64,000 bases of DNA from an uncultured Alphaproteobacteria bacterium (GTDB lineage: Bacteria; Pseudomonadota; Alphaproteobacteria; RF32; CAG-239): assembly GCA_944392255.1 (NCBI GenBank), contig CALXVY010000001.1, positions 88,879 through 152,878 of the forward strand, read 5' to 3'. This document shows positions 54,686 through 64,000 of this stretch, in pieces (positions within the stretch are counted from its first letter, which is position 1; every line of letters starts with the position of its first letter). The notes below the pieces were generated by a model. That model made no database searches and was not told where the DNA came from. It saw nothing but the letters and a program-made list of their open reading frames with translations. The position numbers were made by a program, and so were the translations under genes.

Positions 54686-56506
54686 TTATATTTCTAAATC
54701 TTTTGCTTTAGGTTTTGTTTGAACTCCTGTCTTTTGGGTAGGAGCAGCCGTTTTTTTTGTAGAGTTCTTGGATGGTTCTTTGTTATTTTGTTTTTTGACT
54801 TCATCCAAACGCTTTTTGGCATGAGATGTAGGTTTGGGGCGATAAGACTCTAATTTAGCTTTTAAATCTTCCGGCAAGTCAGAAAGTTCAGACATTTTAG
54901 GCGGATTAACCATTTTAATATCTTTATCATTTAGACAAGCAAGCAATAATTTTGCTTTAAAGACATTGTTTTTGATATCTCCGAAACAAATTTCCGCTCC
55001 TTCTTTTTTGGCCTGAGCAACAAGAGCTGCAAAAACTTCATCAGACGGAACTTTACCCTTATATCCTTTGATGACAACATCATTTTCTTTTCGATATGTA
55101 ATATCCGCATCAAATTCACCGTTTTGGGCTTTTTCTGCATTATCATAAACCTTAAATGATAAGGCATCTTTAGAATTTGATTTATATTCTTGAATAACTT
55201 TGTTCTTTTGTTTTCCCCATTCTTGCCAAGAAGATAAGGTATTATTTTTCCAAGACAAAGTTTCAGGTGTTCGAGAAGATGCTTTATCTTCTTTTTGAGC
55301 AGGAGCATCCTCAACCGGAGCAGATTTTTCGTTTGAAACAATAGATGCTGTCGCTAAATTTTGCGCAGGAGAATCTTTTGCCGGTAGGTCTTTTTCAGAT
55401 TGGGAGGATTCTTCCAAAGTAGGTCCTTCTTCCTCATTTTTTTCTGAAGTAGGTTGTTCTTCTTTTGATTCTGGTTCTTGGGGGACTGCTTCTTTTTGTT
55501 CAGATTTTTCCAGAGCAAGCTTTGGTTCTTCATCTTCTTCAACAAAATTGAAAACCATTCTCTTTGGTTTGGGCGCAGGAGCTTCAGTACGAGCTTTATC
55601 AACGGGCGTTAATGTTTTTGAGTTTTCTTCTTCTTGATTATCGAGTTTAGATACATCTTCATCTTGTTTGGTTGATTTTGTATTTTCAATTTTTTGTTGA
55701 AGCACCTCAAGTTTCTTTAAAGTTTCGCCAATCAAACTATCTGCTTCAAATTTGGAATCTGTTAAATTAATTAAATAAGTTTTTAAAAATTCAATTTCTT
55801 CAAGATTTGGATTCCATCGGTTATTACAAATATTATTCAAACGATAAGACAAAATGCGCACCGAAAAAGCTTCACGCTCATATTGCTGTTTTTTGGGGTT
55901 ATTTTGATTATAATCATGAATACCCTCATAAAGTTTAGTAATAAACTTAATCGGCATAGTTGGAAAACGGTCAAATTCTTTGATAAGTAAATCCCATTTT
56001 CCTTCATCAATATTTTGGCGGCTATGTTTGCCACATTCCATAAAACGAGCAAAATCAACAACAATTTGGCGGCGTTTTCTTCTTTCATTATCAGTGGCTT
56101 CCGTTGTTGGAACTTCCATTTCTTCTTGAATATAGGGAATATTATTAACAAATTTCAAAAAAGCCGGATTCTTATCCATATCCACAAAACGTTCAGAACG
56201 AATATATGCACCTTTTTGGGCTTTAGCATCAGCTCGCTGAATATCATTTAAGGAAAAGTCATTAGAAGAAAATATCCACCATTTATCAATATTTTCAGCA
56301 TCGCGCTGAGATAGAGCCAACCGATTATCTAAAAAAGCGCGAAGTTGACTTTTACAATAATCAGAAAACTCTTGGCTTTGCTTAAGAGCAGCCATGGCAG
56401 AACCTTTGCCGTTTTCTTTATCAAAATTGCGAATTTCTTTATAAATCTCATAAGGAGATTTTCCAATCAGCGATTGTGCAAATTTTTCCATATTGGTTTC
56501 TGTCAT
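54686..56506 (-). CDS. Large acidic protein sharing a C-terminal domain with the metzincin-like protein
   Basis: 606 residues, no signal or membrane segment. The N-terminal part (about 1-270) is helical and mixed-charge. A disordered Glu/Pro/Ser-rich stretch occupies about 275-415. Residues about 447-545 form a domain with GAEICFGDIKNNVFKAKL and LLACLNDKDIKMVNPP; this matches residues about 310-425 of the protein at 10724-13225 (SAIEFGDIKSPDFKARL). The pattern also recalls the small partner domains found in large polyvalent mobile-element proteins, a tentative comparison. A basic tail ends the protein. It starts ten bases after the 1276-residue gene, so the two form an operon between dnaK and dnaJ. 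Confidence 0.75.
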   Translation of the reverse strand: MTETNMEKFAQSLIGKSPYEIYKEIRNFDKENGKGSAMAALKQSQEFSDYCKSQLRAFLDNRLALSQRDAENIDKWWIFSSNDFSLNDIQRADAKAQKGAYIRSERFVDMDKNPAFLKFVNNIPYIQEEMEVPTTEATDNERRKRRQIVVDFARFMECGKHSRQNIDEGKWDLLIKEFDRFPTMPIKFITKLYEGIHDYNQNNPKKQQYEREAFSVRILSYRLNNICNNRWNPNLEEIEFLKTYLINLTDSKFEADSLIGETLKKLEVLQQKIENTKSTKQDEDVSKLDNQEEENSKTLTPVDKARTEAPAPKPKRMVFNFVEEDEEPKLALEKSEQKEAVPQEPESKEEQPTSEKNEEEGPTLEESSQSEKDLPAKDSPAQNLATASIVSNEKSAPVEDAPAQKEDKASSRTPETLSWKNNTLSSWQEWGKQKNKVIQEYKSNSKDALSFKVYDNAEKAQNGEFDADITYRKENDVVIKGYKGKVPSDEVFAALVAQAKKEGAEICFGDIKNNVFKAKLLLACLNDKDIKMVNPPKMSELSDLPEDLKAKLESYRPKPTSHAKKRLDEVKKQNNKEPSKNSTKKTAAPTQKTGVQTKPKAKDLEI

Positions 56507-56516
56507 GGTTTATATC

Positions 56517-59500
56517 CTATCTTTCTTCGTTCTTGTCTTGACGAGAGTAATTCTTATTCAAATTAGTCATGGAAGCGCGAACATCTTTACCGCTGACATT
56601 TTCTTTGCATTGTTCAAGAGGTTTGCCATCCACTAAATATCTATTCAAATCGACAACATCAACTTTACTGTTTGGTTTACTATATTTTTCTTTCAGAGTT
56701 GGGTTGAGCGAAATATCTCGAGAAGCGTCGGCAACAACATTATCTTTTTGGATAAAGTGCGGAATATATTTAGTAAAGTGAGACAAAGTAATTTTGTTGG
56801 CAAAATTATCTTTACTTAAGTTGCTTTGCATCAAGCTTTGACGAGCTTCCATAACTACCCCTGCTTTGTCACGACTATCTGTCATTTGTTTCGTGTAATA
56901 GTCATTACGGATTGGCTTACCCGAAGCATTTAAGGTATTATCGCTTGGAATATTATTCATAATTGCCTTATCCAAACGTTCTCTTCTCAAAAGCAAGAAT
57001 TGAGTCATATTTTGTTCCGGAGCTTGCTCCTTGCGTTCTGCTTCTACACGTTCGCAATATTTATTCCAAGCTTGATCTGTTCCGTCTGTTTTGGGGGCAA
57101 TACCATATACGATTTTATATTCATCAATAAGAAGTTTTTTATTTGGATCTTCTTTAGTTTTTTGCGCATGTTTTTCTTCTTTTTGAACAAATTTTTCTTC
57201 GTTTTTCGGAACAGGAACAAATTTTTCTTCGTTCTTAGGTGTTTTGTTAGGAGCAATATCAGTTTTATTTTCTTTAACAACACGATCAGCTTTTGTCCCT
57301 GGGCGGATTTTATTTTTAAATTTATTCCAAGAGGAAACAACCCATCCAAATACACCGCCGGCAGGAGCAGCAACTTGATCTTGAACTTTATTAATAATAG
57401 GCGTTTTTCCCATGATGTCTTCAGTTTGAATGCCATGCGGATGATCTTGGTAAGAATAGAGTTCAGAGCCTAAGCTATCCAAAATTTTTGAATGACCGTT
57501 TTCTCCGACATTATATTGGATAACATCAAGCTGTTTAGCACCTTCAGGAGTGAGTTTTCCTTCCAATAAACCATCAAGCAAGGCTTTATAATCGCCAAAC
57601 TTTTCACCAACGGTTTTTCCGTCAGGGAGAACAAAGTCGCTGTTACGGTGCAATCTTTCAAAAGAGGCAAGTTTTCGCAACATAACCTCTTCATTGCCAA
57701 CACCTTCTTTCCAACCGAGTTTAGGCATTTGTTCCTTCAATGCTGCGATAGCTTTATCATGTTGCTCAGATGTCCACCAAGCATCATTTGAATAGTTATC
57801 AGGGTTACGATAAGCTGGAATATCATGAGGACCTTCTCCTCTATATTCCCACATACTGTCAGTATTATTACGAACAGTGACTTTGGCAATTTGGTCATCA
57901 GTGTAAGTTTTAACTTCTCCGACTTTAACGTCTTTATAACCAGTAATTTCGTTATGAGTATTTGGCGTAATATCGTTAAGACCATGTTGACGTCCATAAT
58001 ATCCACCGGCGAATACGGCAGCAGCGTTAACAGCTCCGAGTGCAAAAGCTGTTACTTTATTATGACCTTTTAAGCGCATATCTCGATAAGGCTGAGCAAA
58101 ACGCAAACCGGCGCCAAGTCCGAAAGAAGCAATTGCACAAAAGGCGGCAGGAGCAGATAATTCCGGAGCATTAGCCATAGCAAAGGCAGCCGAAGCACAG
58201 GCTAGGGTCGTTGTTGCAATGGAAGCATGAAGCATACGGTCTTGTTTAAATTCTTTCCAACCATATTTTTCCCCGCGAGCTTTTGCCGCTTTTCTGCGCG
58301 ACCAAATTTGCAGAGCGGTTGCAGCGGCACCAACAGTAACGGCTGTTCCCAAAGCCAAAGCCGAACTGCCGATTAAAGATACACCGCCGGTTGCGGCCGC
58401 ATTTGTAACCAAACGTGAACCGACATAAGCCATAGTTCCACCCATGGCAACACCCCAAATAGCACGTTTGAGGGCGCCTTTTTTCACATCTTTACTTTTT
58501 CTTCCGCGATTTGGTGCATTTCTGTCAATAGATTGGATTTGCTCAAACAAAACGGAGTTTGTAAATTCAGCATTGTTTTTACCAAGTTTTTTATTCAAAC
58601 GGTTTGTATAGACTTCCACTTTATTGACTTGGTCATCAATTGCCGCTTGATAACCTTCGGGAGAAATGCTCAACGGAATTTCCGGATTATTAAGTTTAGC
58701 TTCAAATTCAGCCAGATATTTATCTTTTTTAGTGGTAAATTTTTCCGGATCTTCAATAACACCGCGAACAGTTTCTTCGGAATTGTACATTTCAAAAAGT
58801 TTGAAAGTAACATTATCTTTAAGCTGTTGTAATAATGATTCTTTTTCAATTTTATCTTTCGCGCCTAAGCTTTCCATCAAAACGTCATTGCCGGCAAGTT
58901 TTAAGACTGTGGCCAATTCTCCTTTCGGATTGACTTCCAAACCCTTGCGCCAAACATCACTTTTAATATTTGGATTTTTGGGGTCAATAAATTGAGGTAT
59001 GGGTTGTCCGTTTTTATTATTAAATTTGAATTGGCTGATTTGCGAGAGCAATTCTTCACCGAGAGTTTCTTCATCAAATTTAATTTGATTTAAGATTTTA
59101 CTTCCGTCTTTAACGCGATCATTAAATTTAATAGCGGTGTCTTTAGGATTTTTACCGCTGGGGATATTCCATCTTTCATCATAAGTGGCAATAATTTCAT
59201 CTAAATCTTGTTCAGATTGAGAATATTCATTTTTAAGAGCTTCGTTAGAAGAAATTTCTTGATTGAGTTGAAAAATCTGAGCCTGATTTTTTTGAGGGTC
59301 AAGTTTCTTCTTTTCTTTTGCCAAATCTTTATTTTTTGCCTCCAAGTCTTTTTGACGGACTTCAAACATATGCATATATCCGTCATAAGCATCGGCAGCA
59401 TTGGTTATATCCAAAAGATAATAGCCGCGTCGATTTTTAAAGTCGCTTTGCAAGCTATCCATTCGCGCCAAAACATCTTTTAATTTTGCCTCATTATTAT

Positions 59501-60347
59501 TTTGTGTTTGAGTGGATTTATTTTTTTTGTCGTTAGCAATTCTTTTATTTAAGTTTTCATAAGCAACGGTTGTGAGCTCAGGAGTCATTAACTCGGTTTG
59601 TTGTTGAGAGAGCAGAATATCCACAACCATGTCTTTATATTGGTCTTTGTTTTTAATTTTATCTTCTGTTTTATCAACAAATTCAAAGGCTTTTTGAGAC
59701 TTTTCTATATCTTCATCAACAAGATCATGAGAGTAAGTGTTAAAATCTGACTGATTAATAATCTGCATTTCCAACATGGCTTGTAAGCTAACATTTGCCA
59801 ATTTTTGTTCATTTGAAAGGTTATGCGGATTTCTTATTCTTTGTTCTGTATTATTTTGCGGAACATTTGCCGCAACATTTTCTTGTATATTATCAGAAGG
59901 TTCATTTTCCACACTAATATAGTTTGCATAATCCGTATTGGCAGTATTTTCATCAACTTTGATTTTATTTTGAGGAGAAATTGTTTTTTTATTGGCTCTA
60001 TGATTTTTTATATCTTCTAAAGAAAATTCCGGATGCTCATTCATGGTTTTGCTTAAAGCCAAAATAAAGGTAAGATTTTCGGGAGAGAGTTCTGCATCCT
60101 TATCGCCAAAATATAATTCTTTGAGTTCGCCTTCGTATTCATATGGATTAGAAAGGATATAGTCATCAAGTTCGTCAAAATCGCCACCAGCATCATCCAA
60201 ATCATTTTCTCTGGAACGAAATTGATAAAGTAAAGCTTCTGTTTCAAAAGGAGGAATATCTTTTATCTCATTATATCCATATTCAGATTTTATAAATTCA
60301 AGAAAATCTTTATCAGTTTGGATATTATTAAGATTATATTTAGCCAT
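56517..60347 (-). CDS. Giant protein (1276 aa) with central hydrophobic region, unknown
   Basis: 1276 residues from the ATG at 60347 (AGGAG upstream; the frame reaches a TTG at 60371). The N-terminal half (about 1-620) is highly charged and helical, with Gln/Asn-rich linkers. A hydrophobic stretch (about 630-790, including GGTMAYVGSRLVTNAAATGG and repeated Ala/Gly-rich segments) could make four to six membrane passes or a membrane-inserting hairpin bundle. The C-terminal half is again polar, with a KNEEKFV/KPEEK-type low-complexity patch near 1060. There is no signal peptide and no enzyme motif I recognise. With its downstream partner it interrupts dnaK-dnaJ. It could be a surface, secreted or large scaffold protein; function unknown. 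Confidence 0.72.
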   Translation of the reverse strand: MAKYNLNNIQTDKDFLEFIKSEYGYNEIKDIPPFETEALLYQFRSRENDLDDAGGDFDELDDYILSNPYEYEGELKELYFGDKDAELSPENLTFILALSKTMNEHPEFSLEDIKNHRANKKTISPQNKIKVDENTANTDYANYISVENEPSDNIQENVAANVPQNNTEQRIRNPHNLSNEQKLANVSLQAMLEMQIINQSDFNTYSHDLVDEDIEKSQKAFEFVDKTEDKIKNKDQYKDMVVDILLSQQQTELMTPELTTVAYENLNKRIANDKKNKSTQTQNNNEAKLKDVLARMDSLQSDFKNRRGYYLLDITNAADAYDGYMHMFEVRQKDLEAKNKDLAKEKKKLDPQKNQAQIFQLNQEISSNEALKNEYSQSEQDLDEIIATYDERWNIPSGKNPKDTAIKFNDRVKDGSKILNQIKFDEETLGEELLSQISQFKFNNKNGQPIPQFIDPKNPNIKSDVWRKGLEVNPKGELATVLKLAGNDVLMESLGAKDKIEKESLLQQLKDNVTFKLFEMYNSEETVRGVIEDPEKFTTKKDKYLAEFEAKLNNPEIPLSISPEGYQAAIDDQVNKVEVYTNRLNKKLGKNNAEFTNSVLFEQIQSIDRNAPNRGRKSKDVKKGALKRAIWGVAMGGTMAYVGSRLVTNAAATGGVSLIGSSALALGTAVTVGAAATALQIWSRRKAAKARGEKYGWKEFKQDRMLHASIATTTLACASAAFAMANAPELSAPAAFCAIASFGLGAGLRFAQPYRDMRLKGHNKVTAFALGAVNAAAVFAGGYYGRQHGLNDITPNTHNEITGYKDVKVGEVKTYTDDQIAKVTVRNNTDSMWEYRGEGPHDIPAYRNPDNYSNDAWWTSEQHDKAIAALKEQMPKLGWKEGVGNEEVMLRKLASFERLHRNSDFVLPDGKTVGEKFGDYKALLDGLLEGKLTPEGAKQLDVIQYNVGENGHSKILDSLGSELYSYQDHPHGIQTEDIMGKTPIINKVQDQVAAPAGGVFGWVVSSWNKFKNKIRPGTKADRVVKENKTDIAPNKTPKNEEKFVPVPKNEEKFVQKEEKHAQKTKEDPNKKLLIDEYKIVYGIAPKTDGTDQAWNKYCERVEAERKEQAPEQNMTQFLLLRRERLDKAIMNNIPSDNTLNASGKPIRNDYYTKQMTDSRDKAGVVMEARQSLMQSNLSKDNFANKITLSHFTKYIPHFIQKDNVVADASRDISLNPTLKEKYSKPNSKVDVVDLNRYLVDGKPLEQCKENVSGKDVRASMTNLNKNYSRQDKNEER

Positions 60348-60549
60348 TTTTTTTCTCCTTTTAGAATCCAAAATCTAAATAGAATATAACATAAATTTTG
60401 AATGTTGACAAATGTTTTGTCTAAAATCATTATTAAAATAACACGTAAATATTTAATTTTTATTTAGTTTTGCATAAAAAGCTTGCTTTCAAGAAAGAAA
60501 AAAACTAAATAAGAGTTAAATAAAAAAATAAAGCTGAAAAGTGAGTAAA

Positions 60550-61704
60550 ATGAGCACAGAAACAGACTATTACGAATTACTGGAAGTTTCCAAAACAGCC
60601 AGTGCTGACGAGATAAAAAAGTCATATCGTCGTTTGGCCATGAAATATCATCCGGATAGAAACCCCAATGATAAAGAGGCGGAAACAAAATTCAAAGAGA
60701 TTAATGAAGCTTATGAAGTTTTGAAAGACGAGCAAAAACGCGCCGCTTATGATAGATATGGACATCAAGCTTTTACCGGAGGCATGAATGGCGCTGGAGG
60801 CAATCCGTTTGGTGGTTTTGAGTTCAATTTTGGCTCCGGTGGTTTTTCGGATGTTTTTTCCGATATTTTTTCTGAGTTTATGGGAGGAGGCAGAAGACAA
60901 GCGAATCCAAACGCACCGGAGAGAGGAGCAGATTTACGCTATAATTTAAATATCTCTTTGGAAGAAGCTTTTACCGGTGTTGAAAAAGAAATAAAAATCC
61001 CCACAACCAAGGTGTGTGAAGCTTGCCACGGACATGGTACGGCAGACGGCAAAGAAGCAGATATTTGTCCGGATTGTCATGGTAGTGGTAAAATCAGACG
61101 CCAGCAAGGAGGTTTCTTTATAGTAGAAACAACCTGTCCGAAATGCGGCGGAACCGGACGTATAATTAAGGATAAGTGTAAGGAGTGTAAAGGACAAGGC
61201 TTTATCGCTAATGAAAAATCTTTAAAAGTTAAAATTCCGGCCGGTATAGAAGATGAAACAAGAATGCGTATTGTCGGTGAAGGAGAAGCCGGATTACGCG
61301 GTGGTGAAAATGGCGATTTATACGTTTTTGTAAATGTCAAAGACCACAAACTTTATAGCCGCGAAGGAGGCAACTTATATGCTTCCGTTCCAATTTCCAT
61401 GACCACGGCAGCATTGGGGGGAAAAATAGAAATTCCGGCCATAGATGGAGAAAAGATAGATTTAGAAATTGCTGCCAGCACGCAAACCGACCAAGTTGTC
61501 AAAATCAAAGGGCAAGGTATGCCGATTATGCGTTCAACCAGACGCGGTGATTTGTTTGTAAAATTGCGTGTAGAAACACCGGTTAATTTGACCGATAGGC
61601 AAAAAGAACTGTTGCAAGAGTTTCAAGCAATAAGTGAAGAAAATTCTTGCCAGCCTGAGGCTAAAGGTTTTTTTGATAAAATAAAAGATATGTTTGTGGC
61701 ATAA
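60550..61704 (+). CDS. dnaJ: Chaperone protein DnaJ
   Basis: 384 residues from the ATG at 60550 (a GTG lies three codons earlier). The J domain carries HPD in [16 protein letters not shown] Gly/Phe-rich linker follows ([16 protein letters not shown]). The zinc domain has four CxxCxGxG repeats: [24 protein letters not shown] and CKECKGQG. The C-terminal substrate-binding domains follow. It recruits clients to DnaK and stimulates its ATPase. It is on the same strand as dnaK but 5.9 kb away and must have its own promoter. Confidence 0.97.
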   Translation: MSTETDYYELLEVSKTASADEIKKSYRRLAMKYHPDRNPNDKEAETKFKEINEAYEVLKDEQKRAAYDRYGHQAFTGGMNGAGGNPFGGFEFNFGSGGFSDVFSDIFSEFMGGGRRQANPNAPERGADLRYNLNISLEEAFTGVEKEIKIPTTKVCEACHGHGTADGKEADICPDCHGSGKIRRQQGGFFIVETTCPKCGGTGRIIKDKCKECKGQGFIANEKSLKVKIPAGIEDETRMRIVGEGEAGLRGGENGDLYVFVNVKDHKLYSREGGNLYASVPISMTTAALGGKIEIPAIDGEKIDLEIAASTQTDQVVKIKGQGMPIMRSTRRGDLFVKLRVETPVNLTDRQKELLQEFQAISEENSCQPEAKGFFDKIKDMFVA

Positions 61705-61709
61705 AGATA

Positions 61710-61744
61710 AAAACCGTAAGTGAGAATATCATTTACGGTTTTTT
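61710..61744 (+). terminator. Rho-independent terminator after dnaJ
   Basis: AAAACCGTAA (61710-61719) pairs with TTACGGTTTT (61733-61742), followed by T residues. Confidence 0.85.
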
Positions 61745-61806
61745 ATTTGTTAAGCTTTTATTTTTATGATAAAGTAAAATAAATAAAACGACAGGGAGAT
61801 AACGTC

Positions 61807-63735
61807 ATGGATTGTCCCGAAAAAAGCTTTATCATACAATTAGGCGGAGAAGAGCTCTATCAACGTTGCCTAAAAGAAAATGAATATGGCGATATACGTG
61901 TTACAACGGAATCTCTCAAAGATATAGGTCTGTATATTAAAGAACATCCTGAAAAAAGACAAGAAACCTTAGATTATATAGAAAAAAATCTTTTTGAAGG
62001 GTTTGATAATAAGCCATTATTTATGGCTGCATATAAAGCCGATTATTGTGAAGATGATAAAGATTTGAAAGAATTTTGTTCTAAAGGAGAAAATATAAGT
62101 CTATCATCTCTGATTCGTAGTCAAGCTCTTACTTTTGAAAGCTTTGACGATTCTGTAATTGATAAAATATTTTTACGACTAGAAGAGTTCAAAAATCCCG
62201 ATTATAAATTATCTTTGTATGAAGATATATTATCAATAAGACCAACGGATGAAAACATTGTACGTATTTTAAAACAGGCCGCTAAAGAAAATTTTAGGGC
62301 AACGCCAAAACTCAATTTGCTATCCGACATTGTTAAAAACACAACAAACAGAAAAATATTACACACAATTGCTCAACAAAAAGAAGAAATAAATCAAAAT
62401 ACGGAAGGTGATGTAAAGTACGAAATTTCAAAAATAGAAGAGGTTTTACGGAACAGAGATTATATCCAAAATACGCTGAATGAAAATTATCCCAATTTGA
62501 GTTTTGAAGAGCAAATTTTGCAAGCGGCTCAAGATGCTCAAGGCAGTGAAGAAAAGAAAAACAAATTTTATAACTTTTTGTTATCAGAGGGAGAAGAAAG
62601 GGTTTTGGATATAGATACCAAAGTGATGCAATATTTGGTAGATAATTTTACGCAAGCCAATTTAGAAGCCGTCAATGATTTGAAAAAATTTTACGGTTTA
62701 AAAGTTTCTATTGAGGAAGGAGATTATGCCTCCGGAGATGAAAACACCGCAAAAAGGCTGGAATTTGATAGTATGGTCAGCTCAATAGACGATGAAGAAT
62801 ATTACAAGTTGCAGCATACGGAAGAGTTTCTTAATTTCAAACCCGATAAAAGAAAAAAATATAAATGGATGGATTATACTTCTTTGGAAGATGAAAGTTC
62901 CGCTTTTAAAACATTAAAAAAATACAATTTCGATTCTTTACTCAATGTTGCGGTAGATTCTTTTATCAAAAATCATGTTCCGCCGGAAAAAGCCAAAAAC
63001 TTTAATGTCAAAGATATATGTGAACTAATTGTTCAAGATGAAGGTAAGAAAGAAATTTATGATAGAGATGGCGATTACTTGTTTACCAAAACAAGATATC
63101 ATTTGGCAGAGTTTGATGCAGAAAGTTTAGAGAATGATGCCAGAAGCCAATTTTGGATGGATTTGGCAAAAAATCCGAAAATGGTTCAAGCCATTTCGGC
63201 TGATTTAAAAAAGAAAAGTGTTGCCGATTATACAATAGATTTAATTTGGTCAAATGCACAAGATGGCAATCCGCAAGGATGTCGTCGCCAAAACAGAGTT
63301 AATAGTATTTCATTCCAACTGCACCATGATTGGGCTCTTAAAGACGGCGGAGAAAATAAACCAAATAATTTTGTTGCCGTTACTGCTTTTTCACATAAAT
63401 TTTTACATCAACAAGATAATCCGTTGGTAACACTATATAAAAATGAAAATGTCAAAAGTCCGGATGATAAAATGATTACCACCACACCATTGACACCAAA
63501 TGCCAAGCGTGTTCGTCTGCGCATAGGCTTTGTAAATGAAACAGTGCACCAAAAAGTTAGATATTATGGCGGACCAAGAAAACAAAGTATATGCAAAGGG
63601 CTATTAAGAAATATGACAAACGTGGCTGAAGCAACCAAAAAAGCCGTTAAAGAAAACAAGAAAAAAGAAGAAAAAATTGATGCTTTGTCAGAAATCATAA
63701 GAAAAAATATCGAAAAACAAATAAAAAGCATATAG
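61807..63735 (+). CDS. Protein with C-terminal HNH-type nuclease signature, 642 aa
   Basis: 642 residues, no signal peptide. The first 490 residues are helical and charged and match nothing I know. Residues 506-534 read HH-x3-L-x2-GG-x-N-x3-N-F...H-x3-H (His506, His507, Gly514-Gly515, Asn517, Asn521, His530, His534), which fits the HNH endonuclease consensus, preceded by a basic RRQNRVNS segment. The FQLHH word also recalls the LHH group of polymorphic-toxin nucleases. The C-terminal tail (about 590-642) is Lys-rich. AGGGAG lies upstream of the ATG. A 112-bp tandem repeat array follows at once. A nuclease role is inferred; whether it is a toxin, defence or mobile-element protein is open. No immunity gene is visible before the window ends. 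Confidence 0.68.
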   Translation: MDCPEKSFIIQLGGEELYQRCLKENEYGDIRVTTESLKDIGLYIKEHPEKRQETLDYIEKNLFEGFDNKPLFMAAYKADYCEDDKDLKEFCSKGENISLSSLIRSQALTFESFDDSVIDKIFLRLEEFKNPDYKLSLYEDILSIRPTDENIVRILKQAAKENFRATPKLNLLSDIVKNTTNRKILHTIAQQKEEINQNTEGDVKYEISKIEEVLRNRDYIQNTLNENYPNLSFEEQILQAAQDAQGSEEKKNKFYNFLLSEGEERVLDIDTKVMQYLVDNFTQANLEAVNDLKKFYGLKVSIEEGDYASGDENTAKRLEFDSMVSSIDDEEYYKLQHTEEFLNFKPDKRKKYKWMDYTSLEDESSAFKTLKKYNFDSLLNVAVDSFIKNHVPPEKAKNFNVKDICELIVQDEGKKEIYDRDGDYLFTKTRYHLAEFDAESLENDARSQFWMDLAKNPKMVQAISADLKKKSVADYTIDLIWSNAQDGNPQGCRRQNRVNSISFQLHHDWALKDGGENKPNNFVAVTAFSHKFLHQQDNPLVTLYKNENVKSPDDKMITTTPLTPNAKRVRLRIGFVNETVHQKVRYYGGPRKQSICKGLLRNMTNVAEATKKAVKENKKKEEKIDALSEIIRKNIEKQIKSI

Positions 63736-63750
63736 GTCATATATCAAATA

Positions 63751-64000
63751 TATAACTTTTGCTGTCAAGCTGGCTTCATTTTTAATATATTCAAACAAGG
63801 CACAAAAGTTTTGCTCAGAAATGAAGAGAGCAACGCGGTATTATGGCAGGGAAGATAGGCAATATAACTTTTGCGGTCAAGCTGGCTTCATTTTTAATAT
63901 ATTCAAACAAGGCACAAAAGTTTTGCTCAGAAATGAAGAGAGCAACGCGGTATTATGGCAGGGAAGATAGGCAATATAACTTTTGCGGTCAAGCTGGCTT
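63751..64000. repeat. 112-bp tandem repeat array running off the right edge
   Basis: Units begin at 63751, 63863 and 63975 (TATAACTTTTGC...), period exactly 112 bp. The two complete copies are almost identical; the clearest difference is GCTGTC in the first against GCGGTC in the next. Each unit contains GTCAAGCTGGCTTCA, AACAAGGCACAAAAG and GAAGAGAGCAACGCGG. The period is not a multiple of three, so it is not a coding repeat. It is related to the block at 50935-51054. Confidence 0.9.

Noticed and set aside
63751..64000. CRISPR array
   Set aside because: The whole 112-bp unit repeats without variable spacers and no cas genes are present.

Overview
The window is a densely coded, AT-rich chromosomal segment of a bacterium. 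Several features point to an alphaproteobacterium: the rpsT-dnaA-dnaN-recF order, the rppH / divergent polysaccharide deacetylase / ctpA / envC-like / gpmI cluster, the ihfB-lapA-accD neighbourhood, a short J-domain protein with an N-terminal Cys/His segment, and an EIIA(Man)-HPr pair. Many products unlike any family I recognise suggest an uncultured, perhaps host-associated lineage. I cannot name the species. No rRNA, tRNA, phage, insertion sequence or CRISPR array was found.

Layout. 1-7.6 kb (minus strand): RNA pyrophosphohydrolase (cut by the window edge), envelope maintenance genes (deacetylase-like protein, CtpA protease, EnvC-like amidase activator), gpmI, a small membrane peptide and a class A penicillin-binding protein. 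7.7-18.9 kb: an orphan ribbon-helix-helix protein, polA, a large metzincin-like protein on the opposite strand, gyrB, a flavodoxin, and a porin translationally coupled to a response regulator. 18.9-29.1 kb (minus strand): a lipoprotein preceded by a strongly structured RNA, then xthA, lolA, an orphan adenine methyltransferase, HPr/EIIA, recF-dnaN-dnaA, rpsT, an enoyl-CoA hydratase and mutM. 30-46 kb: several poorly characterised membrane, TPR and PAS proteins around tsaB, a Lon-family protease, a low-molecular-weight phosphatase and an incomplete yejAB transporter. 46-52.6 kb: accA, rmuC, ihfB, lapA, accD, an XRE regulator, a 0.6-kb gene-poor patch with palindromic repeats and a second structured RNA, and a thymidine/AMP phosphorylase-like gene. 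52.7-64 kb: dnaK and dnaJ, separated by two large unknown genes on the opposite strand, then a protein with an HNH-type nuclease signature and a 112-bp tandem repeat array running off the right edge.

Most of the window is housekeeping: replication (dnaA, dnaN, recF, gyrB, polA), repair (xthA, mutM, rmuC), fatty-acid synthesis (accA, accD), chaperones and envelope biogenesis. The unusual material is threaded through it as isolated insertions: (i) lineage-specific large proteins with metzincin or HNH signatures, two of which share an approximately 100-residue domain; (ii) two RNAs with long paired stems ending in terminators; (iii) a palindromic repeat family whose hairpin arms covary and which recurs in the right-edge array. 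These are the best candidates for something undescribed. All assignments come from reading the sequence; no database search was possible.
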